Below, one piece after another: positions 7,276 through 13,472 of a stretch of 14,334 bases of DNA. A program made the position numbers and the translations under genes. The first letter of the stretch is position 1; each line of letters starts with the position of its first letter. Below the pieces are notes generated by a model. It was not told the DNA's origin. It did not search any database and was given only the letters and a program-made list of their open reading frames with translations. The DNA is taken from assembly GCA_003131925.1 (NCBI GenBank), contig PKWC01000139.1, forward strand, positions 1-14,334, read 5' to 3'. Source of the stretch: Alphaproteobacteria bacterium (GTDB taxonomy: Bacteria > Pseudomonadota > Alphaproteobacteria > Micropepsales > Micropepsaceae).

Positions 7276-7916
7276 CGCACTGGGTGCGTGGGCGCCGATG
7301 CGCCAATGCGCGGCTCGCGACCGGTTGCGATGCGGCGGATGTTGTCGCGATGCACGGCGAAGATGAAGAAGGCGAGCACGAGCTCAAAGATCGCGTAGAG
7401 CGGTTCGCCGAAGAGCATCATGTAAATGGGCGCCAGCGCGGCCGTGACGAGTGCGGAGAGAGAGGAGATGCGCCAGGCTGCCGCGACCGCCAGCCACGTT
7501 GCGAGCGCGAGCAGACCGACCGGCCAGGCGAGCGCGAGCGTGACGCCGAGAAAGGTCGCGACACCCTTGCCTCCGCTGAAGCGTAACCAGATCGGAAACA
7601 CATGCCCCAAGAAGGCACCCAGTCCGGCAAACACCGCCGCCACGTCGCCATGCAGCGTACCCACAAAAAGGACAGCCAACACGCCTTTCCCGCCATCACA
7701 GACAAGCGTGGCCAGCGCCGCCCACCGCTTGCCCGTGCGCAGGACGTTGGTTGCGCCGATATTGCCCGAGCCGATCTTGCGCAGGTCGCCCGCGCCGGAT
7801 GCCCATGAAAACAAGAGACCGAACGGGATCGATCCGACGAGATAGCCGAGCACCAGAGCTGCCAAGAAGATGGGCGCCCGGCCCGGCCAATCGATCGTGT
7901 TGAGAGCGTCGAACAT
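7272..7916 (-). CDS. plsY: Glycerol-3-phosphate acyltransferase PlsY
   Basis: PlsY transfers the acyl group of acyl-phosphate (made by PlsX) to glycerol 3-phosphate, the first step of phosphatidate synthesis, in the inner membrane. The 214 residues carry several hydrophobic segments and the three family signatures: GSIPFG at 28-33 with GSGNIGATNVLR at 49-60, GGKG at 75-78, and FLGHVFP...FSGGKGVATFLG at 102-124. HRDNIRR near 189-195 is also typical. ATG 7916 is preceded by GGAAG seven bases upstream, which fixes the start. A promoter-like pair lies in the 80-bp gap after pyrC', so plsY probably begins a transcript that includes dprA. Length and motifs are complete. Confidence 0.97.
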   Translation of the reverse strand: MFDALNTIDWPGRAPIFLAALVLGYLVGSIPFGLLFSWASGAGDLRKIGSGNIGATNVLRTGKRWAALATLVCDGGKGVLAVLFVGTLHGDVAAVFAGLGAFLGHVFPIWLRFSGGKGVATFLGVTLALAWPVGLLALATWLAVAAAWRISSLSALVTAALAPIYMMLFGEPLYAIFELVLAFFIFAVHRDNIRRIATGREPRIGASAPTHPVR

Positions 7917-7965
7917 CAGCCGGCTTCCGCGGAGCGCTTGCAGTCTAAGCCGTTTCGGAACCGAT

Positions 7966-7993
7966 ATTCTAAACGAAGTCCGCTGTCTGTCAG
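7966..7993 (-). promoter_or_regulatory. Predicted promoter of plsY-dprA
   Basis: On the minus strand CTGACA (7988-7993) and TAGAAT (7966-7971) are 16 bp apart, with a predicted start near 7959 and a leader of about 43 nt. The -35 region lies inside a small perfect inverted repeat, CGCTG-TCTGT-CAGCG (7981-7995), just before the pyrC' stop is passed. That repeat could be an operator or a weak end signal for pyrBC', but it has no T run. Confidence 0.5.
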
Positions 7994-7996
7994 CGC

Positions 7997-9295
7997 CTAT
8001 CGATGGGCCGCGTGGTCGAACACGCGAATTCCGTCCACATAAGTCTGATGGACCCGGCCTTGGAAGGTCTGCCCCTCGAATGGCGTGTTGCGTGCGCGCG
8101 AATGCAGCGCGGCGGAGTCGACTGCGAACGGCTCATCGGGGTCGAACAGCACGAGATCGGCCGGCAAACCGCGCGCAAGCCTCCCGCTTTCCAGGCCCAG
8201 AATGCGCGCCGGCGTTGAAGTCAGCGTTGCCAGCAGATGCAACAGACCCGCCTTCTCGTTGTGAAACAGCTGAAGGGTAACCGGGAGCAGCGTCTCCAGC
8301 CCGATGGCGCCGAACGCAGCATGGGCAAACGTCTGCCTTTTGGTGTCTGCCGCCTGCGGATCATGACTTGACACGATGACGTCGATTTCCCCGGCAGCGA
8401 CGCCTTCGACCATTGCTTCGCGGTCCGCTTCCGAACGCAGCGGCGGCTTCACCTTGCGGAAAGTAAGATAGGAACCGACGTCGAGCTCGTTGAGCGCGAG
8501 ATGGCAGGCGGACACGCCACAGGTGATCGGCAGTCCCCGCGATTTGGCAGCGACAACTGCCTCGAGCGCGGCTCGTGTCGAAATCTGCCCGAAATGGTAG
8601 CGCGCGCCGGTCAGCTCCACGAGCCGAATATCCCGCTCGACAATGATCGTCTCCGCTGCGGGGGGCGCGGAGGGAAGACCGAGCCGTGTTGCGAACTCGC
8701 CTTCGTTCATCGCAGCACCCTCCGAGAGCTCAGGGTCCTCCGCGTGACCGACGACGAGTGCTCCGAACGTCGAGGCATAGGCGAGCGCGAGGCGCATCAC
8801 ACGCGTGTTGGTGATAGTGCGGTCGCCATCGGTGAACGCAACGGCGCCGGCTTCCGTCAGCAGCCCTATTTCGGTCATCGACTCGCCCGCGAGCCGGCGC
8901 GTCAGAGCCGCCATGGGCAGCACGCGCACGCTAGCCGTCGCTGCAGCGCGCCGTTTGATGAAATCCACCAAGGACGGTTCGTCGATCACGGGCTCGGTGT
9001 TGGGCATCACGACCATCGTGGTGATGCCCCCCGCCGCCGCCGCGCGGCTCGCCGATTCCAGCGTTTCCCGATGTTCGCTGCCCGGCTCCCCCGTAAACAC
9101 GCGCATGTCGATCAGGCCCGGCGCGAGTATCCAGCCATTGCAATCGATCGTATCCGCGTCGTCGGGAATACCATCATGAAAGAGCTGCGGTCCGAATTCG
9201 CGTATACGGCCGTCTTCGACGAGAAGTGCGCCAGGCGTGTCGAGACTGCTCGCCGCATCGAGCAGCCGCGCGTTTGTGAAGGCCAACCGTCTCAC
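7997..9295 (-). CDS. pyrC: Non-catalytic dihydroorotase-like protein (PyrC', PyrX)
   Basis: The 432-residue product has the overall sequence of a class I dihydroorotase of the amidohydrolase fold: GLIDMRVFTGEPG at 60-72, GGITTMVVMPNTEPVID at 89-105, GHAEDPEL at 183-190. The metal and catalytic residues are largely gone. The usual D-x-H-x-H is D63-M-R65-V-F67, the His of the H-x-ST segment is Q237 (YHFGQIST), and the catalytic Asp of the DHAPH motif is replaced in SSHDPQ (309-314). H184 remains. Pseudo-dihydroorotases of this type, known from Pseudomonas, hold the aspartate carbamoyltransferase complex together and do not catalyse. The GTG start overlaps the pyrB stop (GTGA), so the two products are made together, which fits a structural partner of PyrB. 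An active dihydroorotase is expected elsewhere in the genome. Many annotations would simply call it dihydroorotase. Confidence 0.93.
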   Translation of the reverse strand: MRRLAFTNARLLDAASSLDTPGALLVEDGRIREFGPQLFHDGIPDDADTIDCNGWILAPGLIDMRVFTGEPGSEHRETLESASRAAAAGGITTMVVMPNTEPVIDEPSLVDFIKRRAAATASVRVLPMAALTRRLAGESMTEIGLLTEAGAVAFTDGDRTITNTRVMRLALAYASTFGALVVGHAEDPELSEGAAMNEGEFATRLGLPSAPPAAETIIVERDIRLVELTGARYHFGQISTRAALEAVVAAKSRGLPITCGVSACHLALNELDVGSYLTFRKVKPPLRSEADREAMVEGVAAGEIDVIVSSHDPQAADTKRQTFAHAAFGAIGLETLLPVTLQLFHNEKAGLLHLLATLTSTPARILGLESGRLARGLPADLVLFDPDEPFAVDSAALHSRARNTPFEGQTFQGRVHQTYVDGIRVFDHAAHR

Positions 9296-10257
9296 GGTGC
9301 GTTCCGGCCGTCGCGGGGCAGCCCTCGCGCCAGTGCGTCGAGCACCGCCATGCGAAGCGCAACCCCCATTTCAACCTGCTCCTGTATCACGCTGAATTCG
9401 ATGTTGTCGGCGACCGCCGAATCGATTTCGATCCCCCGGTTCATGGGCCCGGGATGCATGACGAGCACTCCCGGTTTCGCACGTCGGAGTTTTTCCCGGT
9501 CGAGTCCGTAGAAGCGGAAGTATTCGCGCGCGGATGGCACGAAGGCGCCGGACATGCGCTCAAGCTGCAGTCGAAGCATCATCACGATGTCGGCTCCCGC
9601 GAGCCCGCGGTCCATATCGGTATGAATTTCCGCGCCGAAGCATTCGACCCGCGCCGGAAGCAACGTGCGGGGTGCGACCAGGCGCACCTGCGCCCCCAGT
9701 TTCGACAGGAGGATGATGTTGGAGCGTGCGACGCGGCTGTGAAGAATGTCGCCGCATATCGCGACGATCAGCCCCTCGAAACTGCCGCGCCGGCGGCGGA
9801 TGGTAAGTGCATCAAGCAGAGCCTGAGTGGGGTGTTCGTGAGCGCCGTCGCCGGCATTCACCACGCAACAGTCCACCTTGCGCGACAGGAGCTCCGCGGC
9901 GCCCGCATCATGGTGGCGCACCACAAGGATGTCCGGCCGCATGGCGTTGAGGGTCGCAGCGGTGTCGAGCAGCGTCTCGCCCTTCGATACGGACGATGTC
10001 CCGACCGACATGTTGAGAACGTCGGCGCCCAGCCGTTTTGCCGCGAGTTCGAACGAGCTTTGGGTGCGCGTCGACGCCTCGAAGAACATGTTGACGAGCG
10101 TGCGCCCCTTGAGCAGCGCATGCTTCCTGTCACCCGTTCGGTTGAGGCCGACATAGCTTCCCGCGAGATCCAGCAGGCCGGTGATCTCATCGATGGAAAG
10201 CTGTTCGGTGCCGAGGAGATGGCTGGTCCTGAGAATCGGTCCGTCGACACCGCGCAT
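9292..10257 (-). CDS. pyrB: Aspartate carbamoyltransferase catalytic chain
   Basis: It joins carbamoyl phosphate and aspartate to N-carbamoyl-aspartate, the committed step of pyrimidine synthesis. From ATG 10257 the protein has 321 residues. FFEASTRT at 58-65 is the phosphate-binding loop; SVSKGE with Lys92 corresponds to the 80s loop that completes the neighbouring active site. HEHPTQALLDALTI lies near 140-153, and HPGPMNRG at 268-275. The frame can be extended to a TTG at 10296. I prefer ATG 10257 because the extra 13 residues are low-complexity, and that TTG coincides with a promoter-like -35 box. No Shine-Dalgarno precedes ATG 10257. Overlap with pyrC' indicates a PyrB-PyrC' complex. No regulatory chain gene (pyrI) is adjacent, as usual for this class. 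Confidence 0.97.
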   Translation of the reverse strand: MRGVDGPILRTSHLLGTEQLSIDEITGLLDLAGSYVGLNRTGDRKHALLKGRTLVNMFFEASTRTQSSFELAAKRLGADVLNMSVGTSSVSKGETLLDTAATLNAMRPDILVVRHHDAGAAELLSRKVDCCVVNAGDGAHEHPTQALLDALTIRRRRGSFEGLIVAICGDILHSRVARSNIILLSKLGAQVRLVAPRTLLPARVECFGAEIHTDMDRGLAGADIVMMLRLQLERMSGAFVPSAREYFRFYGLDREKLRRAKPGVLVMHPGPMNRGIEIDSAVADNIEFSVIQEQVEMGVALRMAVLDALARGLPRDGRNAP

Positions 10258-10268
10258 TGAAGATGGGC

Positions 10269-10296
10269 TTATAGAAGTGGCGGGGCCGGGCGGCAA
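10269..10296 (-). promoter_or_regulatory. Possible promoter of pyrB-pyrC', nearly leaderless
   Basis: On the minus strand TTGCCG (10291-10296) and CTATAA (10269-10274) are 16 bp apart, in the 59-bp gap between the ruvX stop and ATG 10257. The predicted start, near 10262, would leave only about five bases before the ATG, matching the absence of a Shine-Dalgarno. The -35 box is imperfect. Alternatively pyrB is read through from ruvX. Confidence 0.35.
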
Positions 10297-10316
10297 GACA
10301 TGTCACGTCCGGTATC

Positions 10317-10808
10317 TCAGGCCATATCGTCCGCCGCGTGCCGCCGCTCGAGATTTGCGAGTGCGTCGAGTGCGCCTTGAAGCAGATATGCCGCCGCCAG
10401 TTTGTCCACGAGCAGAGCACGCCTCTTTCGCGATGCGTCGGCTAAGAGCAATGCGCGCGTCACGGCGGCGGTGGATAGTCTTTCGTCCCAGAGCAGGACG
10501 GGCAATTCCGATCTTGCGGCAAAATTGCGGGCGAAGGCGCGCGCCGATTGCGCCGAAGGCCCCTCCGTACCATTCATATTGAGAGGAAGGCCTACCACAA
10601 TCCCGCCGGCGTGATGTTCCGCCATCAGCGCGACCAGAGCCGCAAAATCGTCGCTGAATTTCGATCTTCGACGTGTGGTGAGGGGCGACGCCACAGTCAA
10701 TTGCGGGTCCGACAACGCAATGCCGATTGTCTTCTCGCCGAGATCGAGACCGATAAGGCGGGCGCGGGGCTCAAGAGTGCTTCGCAGTTCTTCAAGATCG
10801 ACTAGCAT
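10317..10808 (-). CDS. ruvX: RuvX/YqgF family Holliday junction resolvase-like nuclease
   Basis: The 163-residue protein has the RNase H-like fold of the YqgF/RuvX family, proposed to act on Holliday junctions and, in some bacteria, in 5' processing of pre-16S rRNA. Visible features are the first catalytic strand RLIGLDLGEKTIGIALSD (Asp22), VVGLPLNMNGTEG at 71-83, LWDERLST at 106-113 and the late acidic position VDKLAA (Asp135). ATG 10808 lies two bases after the VOC gene stop, so it is probably cotranscribed and coupled with that gene. No separate Shine-Dalgarno is evident. The product is somewhat longer than the E. coli protein because of a short N-terminal extension (MLVDLEELRSTLEPRA), which is common in alphaproteobacteria. 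Function in the family is well supported, although its main role in the cell is debated. Confidence 0.94.
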   Translation of the reverse strand: MLVDLEELRSTLEPRARLIGLDLGEKTIGIALSDPQLTVASPLTTRRRSKFSDDFAALVALMAEHHAGGIVVGLPLNMNGTEGPSAQSARAFARNFAARSELPVLLWDERLSTAAVTRALLLADASRKRRALLVDKLAAAYLLQGALDALANLERRHAADDMA

Positions 10809-10810
10809 GG

Positions 10811-11176
10811 CTAATTTTGCGCGAGCTCAATCCGGTTGCCCGCGGGGTCCCGGACAAAGAAGCGCCGCAGACCTTCAGCCATGCCTTCGCCTTCGACAAC
10901 CACTCCCCGCGCCTCGATCTGCGCGCGCGCCGCAGCGATATCGCGCACGAGAAAGCAGATATGCCGCCGGCTTTCAGGCGACGGTTCGGGATCCAGTCCG
11001 ATATGAAGCTGAAGGTTCGAGAGCTGGAACCAGGCTCCGCCTCGTGCGTGCAGCTCGGCTGGTTTCGGGATTTCCGCAAGGCCAAGCGCCTGGCGATAGA
11101 AAATCAGGCACTCTTCTTCCACTGAGCGCGGAACGGTGATCTGCACATGATCGGCACCGGTGATGTCTAAAGACAT
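10811..11176 (-). CDS. VOC (glyoxalase/bleomycin resistance/dioxygenase) superfamily protein
   Basis: A 121-residue single-domain member of the vicinal oxygen chelate superfamily. The paired beta-alpha-beta-beta-beta modules are visible: ITGADHVQITVP with His10, FYRQALGL at 26-33, WFQLSNLQLHIGL with His58, RHICFLVRDI with His72, then FFVRDPAGNRIELAQ with Glu117. His10, His58 or His72, and Glu117 are plausible metal ligands. The substrate cannot be read from sequence; lactoylglutathione lyases, fosfomycin/bleomycin-type proteins and dioxygenases all share this fold. ATG 11176 is chosen because GGAGG sits eight bases upstream (TGGAGGAATGCACC). The frame stays open to 11557, but that part lies antisense to the secreted-protein gene and looks non-coding. 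It is first in a unit with ruvX and divergent from the gene at 11232. Confidence 0.88.
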   Translation of the reverse strand: MSLDITGADHVQITVPRSVEEECLIFYRQALGLAEIPKPAELHARGGAWFQLSNLQLHIGLDPEPSPESRRHICFLVRDIAAARAQIEARGVVVEGEGMAEGLRRFFVRDPAGNRIELAQN

Positions 11177-11205
11177 GGTGCATTCCTCCAGGCCTTCGGG
11201 CACAG

Positions 11206-11212
11206 TTATAGT
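11206..11212. promoter_or_regulatory. Possible shared -10 region for divergent genes
   Basis: The 55-bp gap between the VOC start (11176) and the GTG at 11232 contains GTTATAGT. Read leftward it gives CTATAA (11206-11211), read rightward TATAGT (11207-11212), so -10-like hexamers overlap on both strands. No good -35 box is seen at the right distance on either strand, so this is only a candidate. The leftward message would have a leader of about 23 nt that includes the VOC ribosome site. Confidence 0.25.
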
Positions 11213-11231
11213 TTGAATGTTGGAGGGAAAA

Positions 11232-11588
11232 GTGAAAATCGGTGCATTCTTCCTGCTTGTCACGCTCACAGCAGCCAACTCAGCGCTCGCGCGGCCGGAT
11301 AACGCGCACGTGCTCGGCGAGGGCGCACAACCCTGCACAACGTGGACTAAGATGAAATCGGAGCCAACCTTGGCGCCCAACAATCTCCAAGCATGGGCAA
11401 GAGGCTTCGCTACAGCCTTTAATTTCGTGATTTTTGCAAATGGCGATGTAATGCATGGAAACGATTCAGGCGGAATGATCTTCTGGATTGACGGGTACTG
11501 TGCTGCCCACCCAACCACAACCATCATGGCCACTGTGGTCGAGTTTCTTCGAACCAACGACCCGGATCATCCGCCGCCTTCAAAATGA
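11232..11588 (+). CDS. Small secreted protein of unknown function (WIDxYC-type)
   Basis: The product has 118 residues from a GTG start. The GTG at 11232 is preferred over ATG 11217 because GGAGGG lies five bases before it and because it starts a clean signal peptide: MKIGAFFLLVTLTAANSALA, with a likely cut after residue 20. The mature part has two cysteines, C35 in CTTWTK and C90 in WIDGYC, which may form a disulfide. The order C-x2-WT, then W-A-R-G-F, then GMIFWIDGYCAAHP and a C-terminal helix resembles small periplasmic proteins common in rhizobial genomes and loosely the Rap1a/Tai type. That link is inference only. The gene is richer in A/T than its neighbours: 11341-11460 counts to about 48% GC, while a sample of gatA counts above 70%. 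This suggests later acquisition. Function unknown. Confidence 0.75.
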   Translation: MKIGAFFLLVTLTAANSALARPDNAHVLGEGAQPCTTWTKMKSEPTLAPNNLQAWARGFATAFNFVIFANGDVMHGNDSGGMIFWIDGYCAAHPTTTIMATVVEFLRTNDPDHPPPSK

Positions 11589-11626
11589 CGGACGGCAAAC
11601 TGTAGCAGTACCGACCTTCGCCATGG

Positions 11627-11657
11627 CTTGCCAGCCCGGACGGTGGTTGCTAGCAAG
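11627..11657. repeat. Inverted repeat in the gap before gatC
   Basis: CTTGCCAGC (11627-11635) and GCTAGCAAG (11649-11657) pair at eight of nine positions around a 13-nt loop. It is in the 99-bp space between the secreted-protein gene and gatC. There is no T run after it, so it is not a classical terminator. It overlaps the area where a gatC promoter should be (weak TTGCCA/TTGCTA boxes), so an operator or leader hairpin is possible. Nothing firmer can be said. Confidence 0.3.
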
Positions 11658-11687
11658 TCTGCCGATACCTAGCACAGCAAATATCTC

Positions 11688-11975
11688 ATGTCCGTTGACA
11701 AGAAGACTGTCCGGCATATCGCCAGGCTCGCCCGCATTGCTCTGAAGGACGAGCAGGTCGAGCCGATGGTCAACGAGCTGAACAACATTCTCGCCTGGGT
11801 GCAACAGCTCGAGGAGGTCGATGTCGCCGGCGTGCCGCCGCTGACGAGCGTTGTCGAGCAGCGCCTCAAGATGCGCGATGACGTGGTCACGGAGGGCGGG
11901 CAGGCCGACGCACTGATGGCGAACGCGCCACAGTCGGAAGAGAATTTTTTCGTCGTGCCGAGAGTGGTGGAGTAG
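11688..11975 (+). CDS. gatC: Asp-tRNA(Asn)/Glu-tRNA(Gln) amidotransferase subunit C
   Basis: The 95-residue GatC chain wraps around GatA and GatB and stabilises the complex that converts mischarged Glu-tRNA(Gln) and Asp-tRNA(Asn) to the amidated forms. The typical start VDKKTVRHIARLARIAL, the middle helix ELNNILAWVQQLEEVDV, and VPPLTSV followed by the RDDVV...NAP end are all present. The length is usual for the family. The ATG follows no clear Shine-Dalgarno. It heads a compact operon, with gatA starting three bases after its stop. No convincing promoter was found in the 99-bp gap upstream; candidate boxes are weak. Confidence 0.96.
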   Translation: MSVDKKTVRHIARLARIALKDEQVEPMVNELNNILAWVQQLEEVDVAGVPPLTSVVEQRLKMRDDVVTEGGQADALMANAPQSEENFFVVPRVVE

Positions 11976-11978
11976 CCG

Positions 11979-13472
11979 ATGGCGCTCCCGTCATCGCCCA
12001 CCGATTTCACGCTCGCTGAGGCGCGCGATGCATTGCGGGCAAGAGCGATATCGTCGACCGAGCTGACCAGCGCTTTCGTAAGCCAGGTCGCAGCTGCGCG
12101 GCCGTTGAACGCGTTCATCACCGAGACGCCCGAGCGCGCGCTCGAAATGGCCGCTGCTTCGGATGTACGCCTCTCCGCAGGCGAAGCGCGTCCGCTCGAG
12201 GGCCTGCCTCTGGCGATCAAGGATTTGTTCTGCACCAGAGGCGTGCGCACCACAGCCGCAAGCCGGATTCTCGATAATTTCGTGCCGCCCTACGAATCGA
12301 CGGTGACCCAAAATCTCTGGGACGCCGGCGCGGTCCTGCTGGGCAAGACGAACATGGACGAGTTCGCGATGGGCTCATCCAACGAGACGAGCCATTTCAA
12401 TCCCGTCGTCAATCCGTGGCGGGCGCGTAACTCCAATCAGAGCGTCGTGCCGGGCGGTTCTTCCGGCGGCTCTGCTGCCGCCGTGGCGGGACGCCTTTGC
12501 CTCGGCGCGACGGGAACCGATACCGGAGGTTCGATCCGCCAGCCAGCTGCGCTCACCGGCGTAGTCGGATTGAAACCCACCTACGGCCGCTGCTCGCGCT
12601 GGGGGATTGTCGCCTTCGCATCGTCCCTGGATCAGGCCGGCCCGATGGCGCGTACCGTCCGCGATGCGGCGATCCTGCTGAGGGCGATGGCGAGCGTCGA
12701 TCCGAAGGACTCGACAAGCGTAGACGTTCCCGTGCCCGACTACGAACACGAGATCGAGGCAGGCGTGAAGGGCCTGCGCGTCGGCGTCCCGAAAGAATAC
12801 CGGTCGGATGGAGCACCGTCCGAAATCGACCGCTTGTGGACCAAAGGTATCGGATGGATGCGCTCGGAGGGCGCCGAGATCGTCGATATCAGCCTGCCGC
12901 ATACGAAATACGCCCTGCCGGCCTATTACATAGTCGCGCCCGCCGAGGCTTCCTCCAATCTCGCGCGCTACGACGGCGTCCGCTACGGCCATCGCGCCGC
13001 CGACGTGCGCGACGTGTCCGATCTCTACGAGCGCAGCCGGGCGGAAGGGTTCGGAGCAGAGGTGCGCCGTCGCGTGCTGATCGGATGCTATGTTCTGTCG
13101 GCCGGGTACTACGATGCCTACTATGTGCGGGCGCAAAAGGTCCGAACGCTGATTGCGCGCGATTTCGTGAAGGCCTTCGAGCGCTGCGACGTCCTTCTGA
13201 CACCGTCCACGCCGGGTCCCGCCTTTGCGCTTGGCGAGAAGACGGCGGATCCTGTCTCGATGTATCTGAATGATGTTTTCACCGTGCCCGTGAACCTGGC
13301 GGGACTTCCGGCCGTGTCAGTTCCAGCGGGACTGACGACAGACGGGCTGCCGCTCGGTCTTCAGGTTATCGGCAAGGCGTTTGACGAACAGCTGGTATTG
13401 CGCGTGGCGCGCTCGATCGAGCGCGCGGCCGGATTTGACGCGACGCCCAACGCGTGGTGGAGGGCGGCATGA
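11979..13472 (+). CDS. gatA: Asp/Glu-tRNA amidotransferase subunit A (glutaminase)
   Basis: GatA is the amidase-signature subunit that releases ammonia from glutamine and passes it to GatB. The 497 residues contain LEGLPLAIKDLF with catalytic Lys81, LLGKTNMDEFAMGSSNE at 120-136, PGGSSGGSAAAVA at 158-170 with the cis-Ser161, and TDTGGSIRQPA with the nucleophile Ser185, followed by GLKPTYGRCSRWG at 198-210. The C-terminal segment FTVPVNLAGLPAVSVPAG is also typical. All three members of the Ser-cisSer-Lys triad are present, so the enzyme should be active. It starts three bases after gatC and overlaps gatB by ATGA, so the three subunits are translated together. Its length is normal. Confidence 0.98.
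   Translation: MALPSSPTDFTLAEARDALRARAISSTELTSAFVSQVAAARPLNAFITETPERALEMAAASDVRLSAGEARPLEGLPLAIKDLFCTRGVRTTAASRILDNFVPPYESTVTQNLWDAGAVLLGKTNMDEFAMGSSNETSHFNPVVNPWRARNSNQSVVPGGSSGGSAAAVAGRLCLGATGTDTGGSIRQPAALTGVVGLKPTYGRCSRWGIVAFASSLDQAGPMARTVRDAAILLRAMASVDPKDSTSVDVPVPDYEHEIEAGVKGLRVGVPKEYRSDGAPSEIDRLWTKGIGWMRSEGAEIVDISLPHTKYALPAYYIVAPAEASSNLARYDGVRYGHRAADVRDVSDLYERSRAEGFGAEVRRRVLIGCYVLSAGYYDAYYVRAQKVRTLIARDFVKAFERCDVLLTPSTPGPAFALGEKTADPVSMYLNDVFTVPVNLAGLPAVSVPAGLTTDGLPLGLQVIGKAFDEQLVLRVARSIERAAGFDATPNAWWRAA

Noticed and set aside
7981..7995. Small perfect inverted repeat CGCTG-TCTGT-CAGCG as a terminator of pyrBC'
   Set aside because: Only five paired bases and no T run; it overlaps a -35 box, so it is noted with the plsY promoter but not called as a terminator.
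8501..9511. Plus-strand open frame of 336 codons opposite pyrC'/pyrB
   Set aside because: Antisense of well-supported genes, Arg-rich, without domain features.
9454..10260. Plus-strand open frame of 268 codons opposite pyrB
   Set aside because: Antisense shadow of the aspartate carbamoyltransferase coding frame.
11177..11557. N-terminal extension of the VOC protein by 127 residues
   Set aside because: A strong GGAGG site and normal VOC N-terminus mark ATG 11176; the extension is antisense to the secreted-protein gene and has no domain.
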